From Onthophagus taurus (lineage: Eukaryota > Arthropoda > Insecta > Coleoptera > Scarabaeidae), in the NCBI RefSeq assembly GCF_036711975.1, contig NC_091972.1, forward strand, positions 14,823,001 through 14,887,000: a stretch of DNA of 64,000 bases. Direction: 5' to 3'. The stretch's first letter is position 1; the number at the start of each line of letters is the position of its first letter. The notes under the pieces were generated by a model. The model had not been told where the DNA came from, searched no databases, and saw only the letters and a list, made by a program, of their open reading frames with translations. Of the stretch, positions 11,901 through 21,919 are shown piece by piece. Position numbers and translations under genes: made by a program.

Positions 11901-14900
11901 TTCTTTTTCACTGCATGAACTATTTATTATTACACACATTAGATTTCTTACTAGCCATTATTAGATACACTGCGAAAAAACAATGACGACGCGCAAGAAG
12001 AATCTTGTTACTACTTAGACTGATAACACAAATCTGCAAACAAGGGATGTTGATTGTTGTTGGATGGCTGACGATCATTTCCGAAGTAATTTTCTGCGTG
12101 GAATCAGAATCCGAGCTCAGAATTGGATCACTACGTCAGGAATAGTACAGGACTGTTCAATTTCAAATCAAGCGCATTTTGAAGAACAAGGATAGTGTAC
12201 TGGACACATGAGTTGTTATTCATTTTATTATTGAAAAATTAAATGGCAATACGTGTTGGAGTCGAGTACATTTACCTTAGTATTTTAGATAAGTCAGCAA
12301 TATTAGTAAGTAGGTTAAATAGGTTTATTAACATGTAGAAAGAGAATAGAATAAGTCGTCGATGCGTTAACACGAAAATGTTATTTATAAGTATTATTAA
12401 ATAAACGTAGTTATATATAAAATCCAAAAAAGCCTTTTTCTCCTCTCTCGAGGAATCTGGCATCATAAATAAGTTGATCATTACAATAGTACTGAATGAT
12501 ATAGTAGATAGAATAGAGCAATAAAATATTGTGCGTAAAAGCTATTTTTTCCTCTACATAACTTCAGATATCTCAAAATCCTGACGTGATAGTCCAATTC
12601 TAAGCTGGGATTATGATTCTACGCAGAAAATTACTTGGAAAATGACGCTCAGCTAGTCTGAGTAATCTGAACTTTTGATAGCTCTAGACCATCATGTCTA
12701 ATTCCTTGAAATTTCTCTAACTTTATCACCAAGATTAAGTAACTTGCTCTAGTAATGGGTTCACATGGATTCACACAATCCATGAGTAAGCCGTCATGAT
12801 ATCTATGCCCGGAAACTACAACAGAGAAGATTTATGTCTAATCAGAGTGTTCTGGTTTTTATTAAATAATTTTTTCCTATGGAACTGTTGCCAGGTAATT
12901 CAAGATTTTACAAAGATCTGCGATCGTAATTCCATATAGCATACAGAGACTTGCTTGTCCTTATGTTTCAAGTACGTTGAATACAAACCTATTATAGTAA
13001 AGGACAACATATTGTATCTACATAAATCCTTTATTGTTGCCTTTATTAATTATCACCACAATACTGTTCCTTTGTATCTCTCATTTGCTTTTCCCTCTTT
13101 ACCTACGTCTGTCACAATCTCACCTCTCTTCCCCTACTCAATATTCTTTTCCAATTCATACCATCTCTCAGCTAGATATTCATCAAAATCGGCCCAATCT
13201 TCTTTGTAGAAAAAAATCTGGCGTAAGAATGTGGTCAAATTGGCAGGGAGTTTTCGGGGATTGCAAAATACATATCATAATTTTCGTTTTTCTATGTTCA
13301 ACATCAACCTTCAAATATGTTGTCTATAGTCCCTCTTTTAAAACCTGATTTTCAATTTGGTGTAATCACTGTTTGCTCTAATTTCGTTCTGAGAATTTCT
13401 GTCACAACTCCTGCTTATATTTTACATTAGGTCTGTTTTAGTTCAAGAGTTCTGTAGATTCAAACAGTTCTGAACCTTTCTGCGCATACATATTGGGCCT
13501 ATTTTGATTCAAGAGTTCTGTAGTTCCGAACAGTTCTGGTCTTTTCAGCGCATACATTTAATGTGTAATATGTAACGTTAAAACAGGCCTATTATGTAGA
13601 TAGCAAATGTAACCTAATATACCGTTGACAATTAATTCAGTTGTCGTTTATCCTTCCTTTTCCTTCTCATTACTGTATACATAACTTTATATCTAAACTT
13701 AGCTTCCCTATATTGAGTCTCTAGCACTTTACCTTTTCTCCACTACCTCATTTATCTTCTTCCTTCCCTTTTGGAGTGTTAGTCACCATGCTTCTACTCA
13801 TTTTTTCCTAAGCTTTGTTTATTTCTTATGGTCTCTCTTTACTATTATCTCAGTTAACTGTTCCACGCTCTCTATTTATTCTACTTTCCCTACTAAAACT
13901 AGAGATATTGTTTTTTCACTGCATTCTGATACGAGTATCGAGTGTCTATAACTTAAACTAATTTAATATAAGCTTATCCAATATGTATTTAATTCCGAAT
14001 CTTAAGTAATAATACTTATGCCTACACAAATCTTATGATTATTTTAGTTTATATCTATAAAATATATCTCTCCTGCGATAGAATTTTTGGACTCACAGAA
14101 GGACAATAAAAATTTTAAACAAATTAAAAATATAGAGATGACTGACACAACTTTTTTATCAACCCAAGAATTTTAATTCTCCCAGAATTGTCTATCTTAG
14201 ATTGTGTGATCTATGAAACTAGAATTGTTACCTCATTTTTGACGGGGTTCCAAAAGTCAACAATCTAGATTTGTAACAATAACAGTTTTTAACAAAACTC
14301 CTATGGTGATTCCTCGTCTACTTTCTGAGGTGTCATTTTCAGTTTAGATTTGATTTCAGTTTTGAAAAATTTTAAATCACTTTTTTTTAGTTATTTAATG
14401 GTTACTCGTCATGACTTTCAATAACATTTTGATCTGCAGATATTTGGACAACATATTTTCGGATTGCTTTAATTTCGGATTACAATTAAGGTTTCCAACT
14501 TCAATTGTAATGAGTTAATGTTATGAGCAAGAATTATTTTTCAACATCACAAACGATCTTCTGGCTATGTGGCATTAAGTTAGTGGTATCATCTGCTGAG
14601 TCAAGCTAAATTCAGATTGTTGATTTTAACATCATCAAGCATCTGGTCAGTTTTTGTCATCAACGATCTATTTGTTTTTGGCTTTCTTCTGGGGAGAGAA
14701 ACTTCTGGGACAAAATCTAACAGAATTTAAGAATAATAACACAAGATTAATGAAAAATCATTCAAAAATCAAGAACACCAACTCATAATAATTTTAAAAT
14801 CTTTAATTGATTTGTCAAAAACGAAATAAATTAATTAAGTCTATTATGGTAATCATTGGATCTTAAAAAGATAATGTGATCTCCTTTGTTATGGTTTGAT

Positions 14901-15441
14901 TTATTGAGAATGTTCTGAACATGTCGATTATTCCGAATCGGTCATTCATGTTACGCCTTTTAAATAGGAACAATACGAAGATGCGTGACGGCCTAAATTT
15001 AGCAGGCGGAACGTTGCGGAAAAGAGAGATGTGTATAAGCGATTTTACAGTGTCCACTATAATGTATATTGGTACAGTTACACTTTAGGATCTATTATAA
15101 AACAATATTCTACCAAATTTCATGGGATATTAAGTAACTAAAATGTAACTTAAACGAACCTTATCGCATCAATTAAGTTCATCAAGTTTTATAATAGTTT
15201 AAGTTTTTGAAATATAACTTGTTGCAATCAAAAATTTCTAAATCTTAATTGCATACTACATCCAAAAAGATCATAATCAAAATTTCCGTTTAAAAACACT
15301 TTCTAAATTCATAAACATCTTACAACATAATTTTGGCATTACTTGGCTAAAATATTTTACCTGAACAATTCTTCCATCTGACAATCCATAAACCGGTATA
15401 AACCCACAAAATACACCAATCACAACCACAACATACGTCAT
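8943..15441 (-). CDS. Angiotensin-converting-enzyme-like peptidase (M2)
   Basis: Five coding exons join in phase: 15441-15361, 10999-10149, 10096-9944, 9888-9588 and 9524-8943, giving 655 residues, the usual size of a single-domain insect ACE. The first exon supplies a hydrophobic signal segment ([19 protein letters not shown]). It ends in phase 0 at CAG|GTAAAA, matching the next exon, but its assignment across a 4.4 kb intron is inference. The zinc motif HHEMAH is at residues 378-383 and the third ligand Glu407 is in GFHEGIAN. Blocks such as [21 protein letters not shown] and CDIYRS are family-typical. Three odd points: CTASAW replaces the family's CHASAW, so the substrate-binding His (353 in testis ACE) is Thr. 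The Asp four residues after the zinc Glu is Asn. YIQYY replaces YIRYF, losing the chloride-binding Arg. The protein ends in a hydrophobic tail ([17 protein letters not shown]), suggesting a GPI signal or membrane anchor. It is probably a cell-surface peptidase with altered specificity. Confidence 0.9.
11000..12060. other. ACE-like gene intron, 3' part, with a strong short hairpin
   Basis: No exon seen. A perfect 13-base inverted repeat (GATACACTGGTCA, 11751-11763, and its complement at 11769-11781) encloses a five-base loop, and TTCTG/CAGAA outside it extends the pairing imperfectly. Open frames at 11245-11939 look like chance. Confidence 0.4.
12067..12653. mobile_element. Non-autonomous DNA element with 74-base inverted ends
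   Basis: The arm at 12067-12140 (GCTGACGATCATTTCC to CTACGTCAGG) is an imperfect inverted match to 12580-12653 (CCTGACGTGAT to AATGACGCTCAGC). The shared core is AAGTAATTTTCTGCGT. The 440 bases between have no transposase-like frame. It lies in the ACE-like gene's first intron. The superfamily is unknown. Confidence 0.6.
12654..15360. other. ACE-like gene intron, 5' part
   Basis: AT-rich intron without a recognisable exon. It contains a two-copy tandem repeat of about 66 bases at 13431-13562 (shared words TTCAAGAGTTCTGTAG, AACAGTTCTG, GCGCATACAT). Open frames at 12955-13348 lack family features. Confidence 0.45.
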
Positions 15442-15479
15442 CTTCAATTTGTGGCTTTTGAAATGATCAAAGTCTGAAG

Positions 15480-15780
15480 ACAACTTTAAACTTCGAACTA
15501 CATGTTATGAATGACAATATAAGGAAATCGCGGATGAGGTGAAGTAGGCACGAGGTTGCGACGACATTCGGGGGAGTGCTATTTTGTTTGGTCGTCTTGT
15601 CGCTGGCGTGACAAATTGTCCCTCGAGAACAGTTAGAAGTCGCGGACAGACCGTGACAGTGTCACATCGTTTTCGAAAATTGAAACGTTGAAGACCAAAC
15701 TCCGCACTTTTTTAACGCGTTAACGAAAGATTATAAACCGATGCGCGTGTCTTCGTTTTTTAACCAGCAATGATGAATGA
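15480..15780 (-). promoter_or_regulatory. Likely 5' flank/promoter of the ACE-like gene
   Basis: A relatively CpG-rich stretch (repeated GTCGTC, GTCGCTGGCG, GTCGCGGAC, ACGCGTTAACG words) lies directly upstream of the proposed first coding exon. It contrasts with the surrounding AT-rich DNA. No clear TATA/initiator pair could be fixed by eye. Confidence 0.35.
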
Positions 15781-15909
15781 ACTGCTAAACGAACGTGAAG
15801 AAGTGAAACTTTTCCAAGCAGTTGGAGGAGTAAAAGAAGAGTTTCACTGCTTTAAGTTTTAACAATGCGTTAAAATTTGTAAAAATTGTAAATTGTGGTA
15901 CAGATTATT

Positions 15910-15915
15910 TTTATT
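15910..15915 (-). terminator. Poly(A) signal of the first SOCS-box-like gene
   Basis: A minus-strand AATAAA starts only about six bases past the TGA stop. The paralogue has the same close spacing at 19386-19391. Confidence 0.4.
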
Positions 15916-15920
15916 ATTTC

Positions 15921-17296
15921 TCATTTACAGAATAAATATATCGGTCGTTTTAATAATAAAACATCTTTAACTATTTTAGGTACATCCATTTCCATGATAA
16001 TATGATGAGGTTTAAAATTATTTTTGCGCTGATTATCAAAAATAATTTTTCGGCAATAATCTCGAGCAATTTGCATTAAACTAGGCACACATTTTCTTTC
16101 GACAAAATAATTTCTCAATTTATTTTTTTCGTTTTGATCAGATTCATTTTGATTTATATAACAATTAAACACTAATCGCTGAACAAATTCTCCGCAATAG
16201 TTATCAAAAATAACATACACATCTGATGCTAAAATAAGTTCGATTTCCACACAAAAACCTTTAAAATCATAAAAACATTGAATATCAGATAATTTAATGG
16301 GAATTTGTTTACTCAATAGTATTCGAACCCATTTTAAACTATCATTGGTGCGCATAAAACAAGAGTAAATTGGTTTAAAAATAATTAAATCCTCGTTTTC
16401 GATATTTCCTATTTGTATTTTGTTGGCAATATTAAACGCTATGTGCATATTTTTAGAAATAGCAGATACCAATAATTTCATGGATTCTTTTGCATCCCCA
16501 AATACTTCAATGTAATCAATTAAAATTGTGGCTATTTCGTTGTTATTAACACTAACAGCAATGTTAAAGGGTTTATTTTTGAATTTATCGGTTATGTTTA
16601 CGGAAGCATTGTAATATAAAAGCATCTTCACGAATTCGACGTTTTGTTGCCAGACGGCTTTGTGCAGCGCCGTTTTTCCATCAATATCTTTAGCATCGAT
16701 GTTAGCTCCATTTTCAATTAGTAATCGACCGAATTCAACATTTCCAGCTAACACAGCACAATGTAAAGGTGTTGATTTATATAAACCTTCCATGTTGATA
16801 TCCACCCCCTTTTCGATTAATAATCGCCCAATTTTTATGTTTTTCGAAGCGGCTAAATGCAACGCAGTATTTTGGTTATTATCACTTAAAGTTACATCAC
16901 ATTTATTATTTATTAAAGTAACTATAATTTCAACAGAATCATTATGTTTAAGGGCATATAATAACGGCGTTTCCCCAAGCTTGTTTTTAATATTAATTTC
17001 GGTTTCTTTCAAAGTCAACAAATATTTCAATGATTCTAAACTAAAAATTTTTTAAAAAATAATAGAAAAGTAAAGTATTTCATTTCTAACCTTTCGTATT
17101 TAGCAGCTATATGCACACAACTGCAACCAAATTGATCGACCAAATTCACCTTGTTGTGGTCAATCTTGAGATATTTTTTAATAATGTTGACGTCATCTTC
17201 ACGAATAGCTTTAAATAATACCTATGTAATAAAAAGGGAGGGTTAATAAGAATGGCTATTTAGAAGGTCGATGTTTTTTACGTTGAGTTCATCCAT
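15921..17296 (-). CDS. Ankyrin-repeat/SOCS-box-like protein, copy 1
   Basis: Three exons join in phase: 17296-17282 (only MDELN), 17221-17091 and 17040-15921, giving 421 residues. About six ankyrin repeats occupy residues 6 to about 250, for example NTALHLAASKNIKIGRLLIE, STPLHCAVLAGNVEFGRLLI and KTALHKAVWQQNVEFVKMLL. A long C-terminal region follows, ending in VPSLMQIARDYCRKIIF and then a VPKIVKDVLLLKRPI stretch. That arrangement resembles a SOCS box (BC-box S-L-x-x-x-x-R-x-x-C/I-R followed by a Cul-box-like P-x-x-V-K-x-x-L-L). If so, the protein would be a substrate adaptor of an elongin-cullin ubiquitin ligase, as in the ASB family. The SOCS call is motif-level inference. The ankyrin repeats and the tandem relation to the gene at 19398-20708 are clear. 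Confidence 0.82.
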
Positions 17297-17299
17297 TTC

Positions 17300-18195
17300 A
17301 AAAGTTGAAACTACATTGTGAATTATTCAATGGACGTATCTTATCTAAAAAAATAGGGATACGATAACTGATAATGTAATATAACAATTACTTTTAATGA
17401 AAAGATCTAATATTATACAATTTTGATTTTGTATCGCAACCACTACATCATTTCAGCTTTACGTGTTGTAGATAAAAGATATTTTCTTGCTTGTCTGTTA
17501 TACCATGAGGTATCTATCACTAACACGTTGTTTTCTGACTTTAGAAAAGTTCTGATTCCGGATTTACTTATCCTTATTGCTCGATATTTCTTCATTGCTT
17601 TGAATTTTTCATGGAACCAGGAGATGTGCCATACTTATATTCATTACGACATATTCATTACAAAAGGGATAAAGGTAATGAAAGCTGAAACGAAGAATTA
17701 ACTGTGTTCAGATTGCCTTTCAGTGACCATTAACAAATTGCGTTTATCTATGGAAGAGACGAAATTAATAAAGAAGCAAAATAATACAAAAAGAAATGAA
17801 GTCAAACGATGGATCTACGACACAACAAAGTATACAATCAGCTGCAGAAGACAATTAAGAAAATGCTTGAGGAGAAGACCTAAATCAATCCCTATGGAAG
17901 CTCCCGAAGAACATAAAAAGGAAGCCAGAACCAAAAAAGCCACTAGAAAGTCCGACAAATTAACTATCAGGAAAAAGCGGAACTTTTGAGGGTAATTTAG
18001 AATCACAACTTATTATATTCAGAAGAAAGTGAACACAGCACTGAACAATACCGTAAATGAAATCCTTTACTAGTTACAAAAATACCTTTGGAGGAACCCT
18101 AAAAAAAATTAGCTTGTCCTATAGCCTTCCTACCCACAGGAACATTTGATTTTTGCAATATATTAGATCTGATGGAATAAAGATGATTTGACTGA
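17300..18195. other. Intergenic, no gene seen
   Basis: Separates the two ankyrin genes. The open frame at 17723-17989 is lysine/arginine-rich and low in information. I see no start context, partner exon or family motif. Confidence 0.4.
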
Positions 18196-18430
18196 TAAAT
18201 CTACAGATAGCAGTACCTCACATATAAGTGTTTAATTGTTAGAGCTTTTAATTCCGCGAACAGAGCTTCATTGGCAAACCTGCTTGACATAAATAATGAG
18301 ATCCATAGTATTGATTTCTGAACCACTTGCACACGATGAAGGTACTTTTCCGCTACAGCCAAAGCCAGCAAACTAAAGCAAAGCACCGATGTATAACAGT
18401 CCGGGAACAAGAAACCTATCAATCTCCTGA
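18195..18430 (-). pseudogene. Non-LTR reverse-transcriptase tail remnant
   Basis: A minus-strand frame carries YLHRVQVVQKSILW followed about 20 residues later by ALFAELKAL. This matches the RVQN..LR......LH.EL pattern near the C-terminus of Jockey/I-type ORF2 proteins. It is short and probably decayed. Confidence 0.4.
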
Positions 18431-18659
18431 CCAGATTGTCGAAGATTACTGAAATAATTCTCTTGCAGTGACTGCACGAAGAAACAAAAAGGAAAGAACT
18501 GCCCCCGAAGAATCAATTGAATTCAAGGAACGTAGAGAAGCAGACAGCGAATTTTGGAGCGAACCTTGAAAGATGATCGAGGAAAATCTGGGAGCCAACC
18601 TAATCAAAATGACGGCTTCTTTTCTAAATGATAGATATTTCTAGCACTTTACCTTCTGC

Positions 18660-18890
18660 TATATAATATATTAGTACACGATATTCCAGCTACGATGTCT
18701 TTCAATTTGCAAATGATACAGAGATAGTGGCCGGACTGAAAAGAAGTTTCGCGGCAGTGCAAGCCAGAAGTGAATGGGCACTTTGAACTGGTACTGCAAA
18801 CGATGGAGGATTTGATTGAATACGCAGAATACCGGCGAGAATAGCACGAAGAATATGGGGGATCCCAAAGAAGATAAAGTAGATTTTAGT
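18660..18890 (+). pseudogene. Reverse-transcriptase catalytic-box remnant
   Basis: Plus-strand translation from about 18706 gives QFANDTEIVAGLKRSF then AAVQARSEWAL and a stop. The segment aligns with the YADDT box of non-LTR RTs, with the first catalytic Asp replaced by Asn (FANDT). The minus-strand frame over it is a shadow. Confidence 0.45.
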
Positions 18891-19149
18891 AAATATTAAT
18901 AATTAATCATTTCAGAAATGAGCTTAATTAGACTACGCGTTTATAAGCCTGACTTGTTTCTATTACCATGAACTATAAGCCATTAAATCGGAAACAGGAT
19001 ATATCGATCCAATACGTACTTTGTATGCAAGTCGACCTCAAAAACCTTCGTGGTATTAAGAAAAACAGCTATTGCAGATTGCAGCATCTTGAGAATAATC
19101 CTACCACGACATACGTTTGCTTCCAAGAAATAGAGCACACCCAATTCTC

Positions 19150-19345
19150 TGTTCATAGATGAATACTCAACTTGTATGTGTCGCAGGCAAATGGTTATTT
19201 CAGGTAGATAGCTTTTTCCTAGTCAGATACTGTCTGCCTAGGCAAACAGTAATTCGTTACAGTTTTATCATTAAATGTCTAGGCAAATACTATTGGACAA
19301 GACAAATAGTATCTGTCTAATCTTGTTTTAGGCAAATAAAAAAAT
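19150..19345. repeat. Short palindromic repeat cluster
   Basis: Repeated words GGCAAAT, TCTAGGCAAA, CAAATAGTATC and a self-complementary TACTGTCTGCC...GGCAAACAGTA segment crowd the 3' flank of the second ankyrin gene. Probably a decayed MITE; the boundaries are unclear. Confidence 0.35.
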
Positions 19346-19385
19346 ATTAAAAAAATTATAGATAGCTTCAACTATGTACATATTT

Positions 19386-19391
19386 TTTATT
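19386..19391 (-). terminator. Poly(A) signal of the second SOCS-box-like gene
   Basis: Minus-strand AATAAA a few bases past the TAA stop. Confidence 0.4.
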
Positions 19392-19397
19392 ATGTAT

Positions 19398-20708
19398 TTA
19401 ATCACAGTACAAATATATGGGTCTTTTTAGTAACAAAATATCTTTAATTATTTTAATTACATCCATTTCCATAATAATATGGTGCGCTTTAAAATTATTT
19501 TTCCGATCGTTATCGAAAATAATTTTTCGACAATAATCCCGAACAATTTGCATTAAACTAGGAACACATTTTCTTTCAGCAAAATAACGTTTTAATTTAT
19601 CTTTTTCATATGGATCGCAAACTTTTGCATTGTTACAACAATTGAATATTAATCGTTGTACAAATTCTCCACAGTTGTTGTCGTAAATAACATACACATC
19701 GGATGCCAAAATAGCTTCAATTTCCTCACAAAAATTTTTAATGGCGTAAAAATATTGAATATCCATTAATTTAATTGGAATGCGTTTAGCCAAAAGAATC
19801 TGAACCCACTTTAAGCTATTATTTGTGCACATGTAACAAGAGTAGATTGGTTTAACAATAAATTCCAATTCCAATATGTTTTCCCATTCTGCTCTTTGTA
19901 TTTTATTGAGGATCTTTAAAGCGATTGGCATGTTTTGAGAAATGGCAGACATTAACAAGTTGATAGAGTCTTTTGTACGATCGAACTCATCGACGTAGTC
20001 GATTAAAATCGTTGCTATTTCATCGTTTTTATGACTAATGGAAACATGCAAAGGATTGCATTTTAAATTATCGAGGATATTAACGGAAGCATTGTAACGT
20101 AAAAGCATCTGTACAAAGTTTACATTCTTTTTTGCTACAGCCTTATGTAACGCCGTTTTGCCATGGATATCCTTTGCATCAATTCTAGCCCCATTCTCCA
20201 GCAGTAACCGAGCGAATTCTATATTTTTATGTATAACAGCGTTATGTAAAGGTGTGGATTTTAAAACATTTTGAGCATTAACATCAGCCCCTTTTCTGAT
20301 TAGCAATTGAGCTATCTTTATATTTTGTCTGGCAGCTAAATGTAACGGCGTCTCTCCCAACGGGTCTTTGAAATTAATTTGAGCTTGATTTAGAGAAAGT
20401 ATATATTCCAATGATTGCAAACTAAGAATAAAAAGAGTTAAATAAAATAAATTCATAAAAGAAATTTAAAAAAATTTTTTCCTAACCTCCCATAATTTGT
20501 AGCTATATGCATGCAAGTAATACCATCAGGATCCAAATTCACTATGCTGCGGTTCTTGTTGATATGCTGTTTTACCTTATCGATGTCATCTAAACAAATG
20601 GCTTTAAATAATCTCTACGCAATAAGAAAATAAATTAATAAGAATGTTTTCTTTTAAGGTAGTGCTTTTTTTTACTCTAAGCTCATCCTGATCACTTTCA
20701 TTGGTCAT
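19398..20708 (-). CDS. Ankyrin-repeat/SOCS-box-like protein, copy 2
   Basis: Three exons join in phase: 20708-20676 (MTNESDQDELR), 20614-20487 and 20421-19398, giving 394 residues. Intron positions and phases are the same as in the gene at 15921-17296, and the proteins align throughout, so they are tandem duplicates. Ankyrin repeats include ETPLHLAARQNIKIAQLLIR, STPLHNAVIHKNIEFARLLL and KTALHKAVAKKNVNFVQMLL. The C-terminal region keeps ASDVYVI, GEFVQRL and the SOCS-like VPSLMQIVRDYCRKIIF block. This copy has one ankyrin repeat fewer: the second and third repeats of copy 1 are represented by one here. The proposed role (ubiquitin-ligase substrate adaptor) is inference from the ASB-like architecture; no target can be named. 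Confidence 0.82.
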
Positions 20709-21059
20709 TTTCAAAATTTTCCGTCGTTTGGGAAATTCAAACTATCTTCTGAATCAGTCAAAACCTTTAATTTTATGTTGTAAGATTAAACATTATTAAT
20801 TAAACATACCATAACATAAGTTCCGATCATTTTCAAAAATTTGTAATAGCCCTCTATTATCAGAAAACAAATGTTGAAGTTATCGCCCCAAAACGATAAT
20901 TTTTTGTAAAAATATACACATCAAGAAATTGACCCTTAATGATTTTATGTTGTTAATAAATTCATAAATATTGTCAATGTCATTATTGACAATTAAATGT
21001 ATGTCAAATAATGTCAGTGTTGACAGGCAATAATAACAATTTTAATGTTGTCTCAAATT

Positions 21060-21300
21060 TCATTTTGCAACTTCTTCTTAGGAACCGGAAATCTCACTTC
21101 TCGACCCTATTCTTCTTCGTCTTTTCTGGTTTCTGGACTTCCTTTGATTGCACTGGACTAGATGGAACTGGCACCTTAGAAACTACTCATTATACCAAAC
21201 TACTTCTCTGTATCCATCTATGCTCTTGGAACTCTCCGACGAATTTTGACTCTTAGCCTAATTCCCACTCAAAATTGATTCAAAGACCTAAAGAAGATAG
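21060..21300 (+). repeat. Dispersed repeat, copy 1 (inverted partner at 25800-26045)
   Basis: Bases 21060-21300 match the reverse complement of about 25800-26045. Shared words include TTCTGGACTTC, GGACTAGATGGAACTG, CTACTTCTCTG, ATCCATCT and TCTTGGAA. No coding content. Type unknown; it could be an LTR or the end of a DNA element. Confidence 0.6.
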
Positions 21301-21560
21301 AATCCTAATGAAGTTTCTAAGACCGACCAAGGGCTGTAACAGATTGGATCATATCAGAAACGAAGATATTAGAGAGAAACTGGAAATTTTTGCAGTTAAC
21401 GATAGAATCAAAGAATACAAAGAGTAATAGATGGACCACGTGCAGAAAATGCAGTATGACAGAATACCAAAATTAGCACTGCAATATGAACCAAGAGAAA
21501 GACGATCAATGGGACGCCTGAGAAAGAGGTGTTCTGAAAGATAGGTACAGGTCAACAAGA
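21280..21560 (+). pseudogene. Endonuclease-reverse-transcriptase C-terminal remnant
   Basis: Translation on the plus strand gives RIRNEDIREKLEIF, then after a stop WMDHVQKMQYDRIPKLAL and RRSMGRLRKRC. This is the conserved end of beetle/moth non-LTR ORFs (W..HV.RM...R.P......P.G.R..GRP..RW). A TAG stop interrupts it. Confidence 0.65.
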
Positions 21561-21919
21561 TCTAACCCGTTAAGTAGACGATTTTTTTGTTTTTGTCTTT
21601 CGATCTTCGTATCATTATTTTGAGAAGGATTCTCTGTATGATTTCTCCTCGACTTTAGTTTAGTACGGAACGTTTTCAGTGGTCCGAGTTTAGTTCGGCT
21701 AATGGAAACAATTGTTTAGGTTAAGAGCGTTCAAACTCAAAGTCACTGGTGGGCCAAAAGCATGTAGTCCGTAGACTACACTTATAGGTACTTCCAAACA
21801 TTGACAGGATTTTACAAATAAATTTTCTCATTTCTTGGTATTGAACAGGCAAGTACTTATAAAATTCGAATGCACCCACACTATCAAATTTTTATCTTAA
21901 ATGAGTCTGACACTGAATC

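Noticed and set aside
17723..17989. Basic 88-codon frame as a histone- or protamine-like gene
   Set aside because: Lys/Arg content comes from AAA/AAG-rich sequence; no start context, exon partner or conserved motif.
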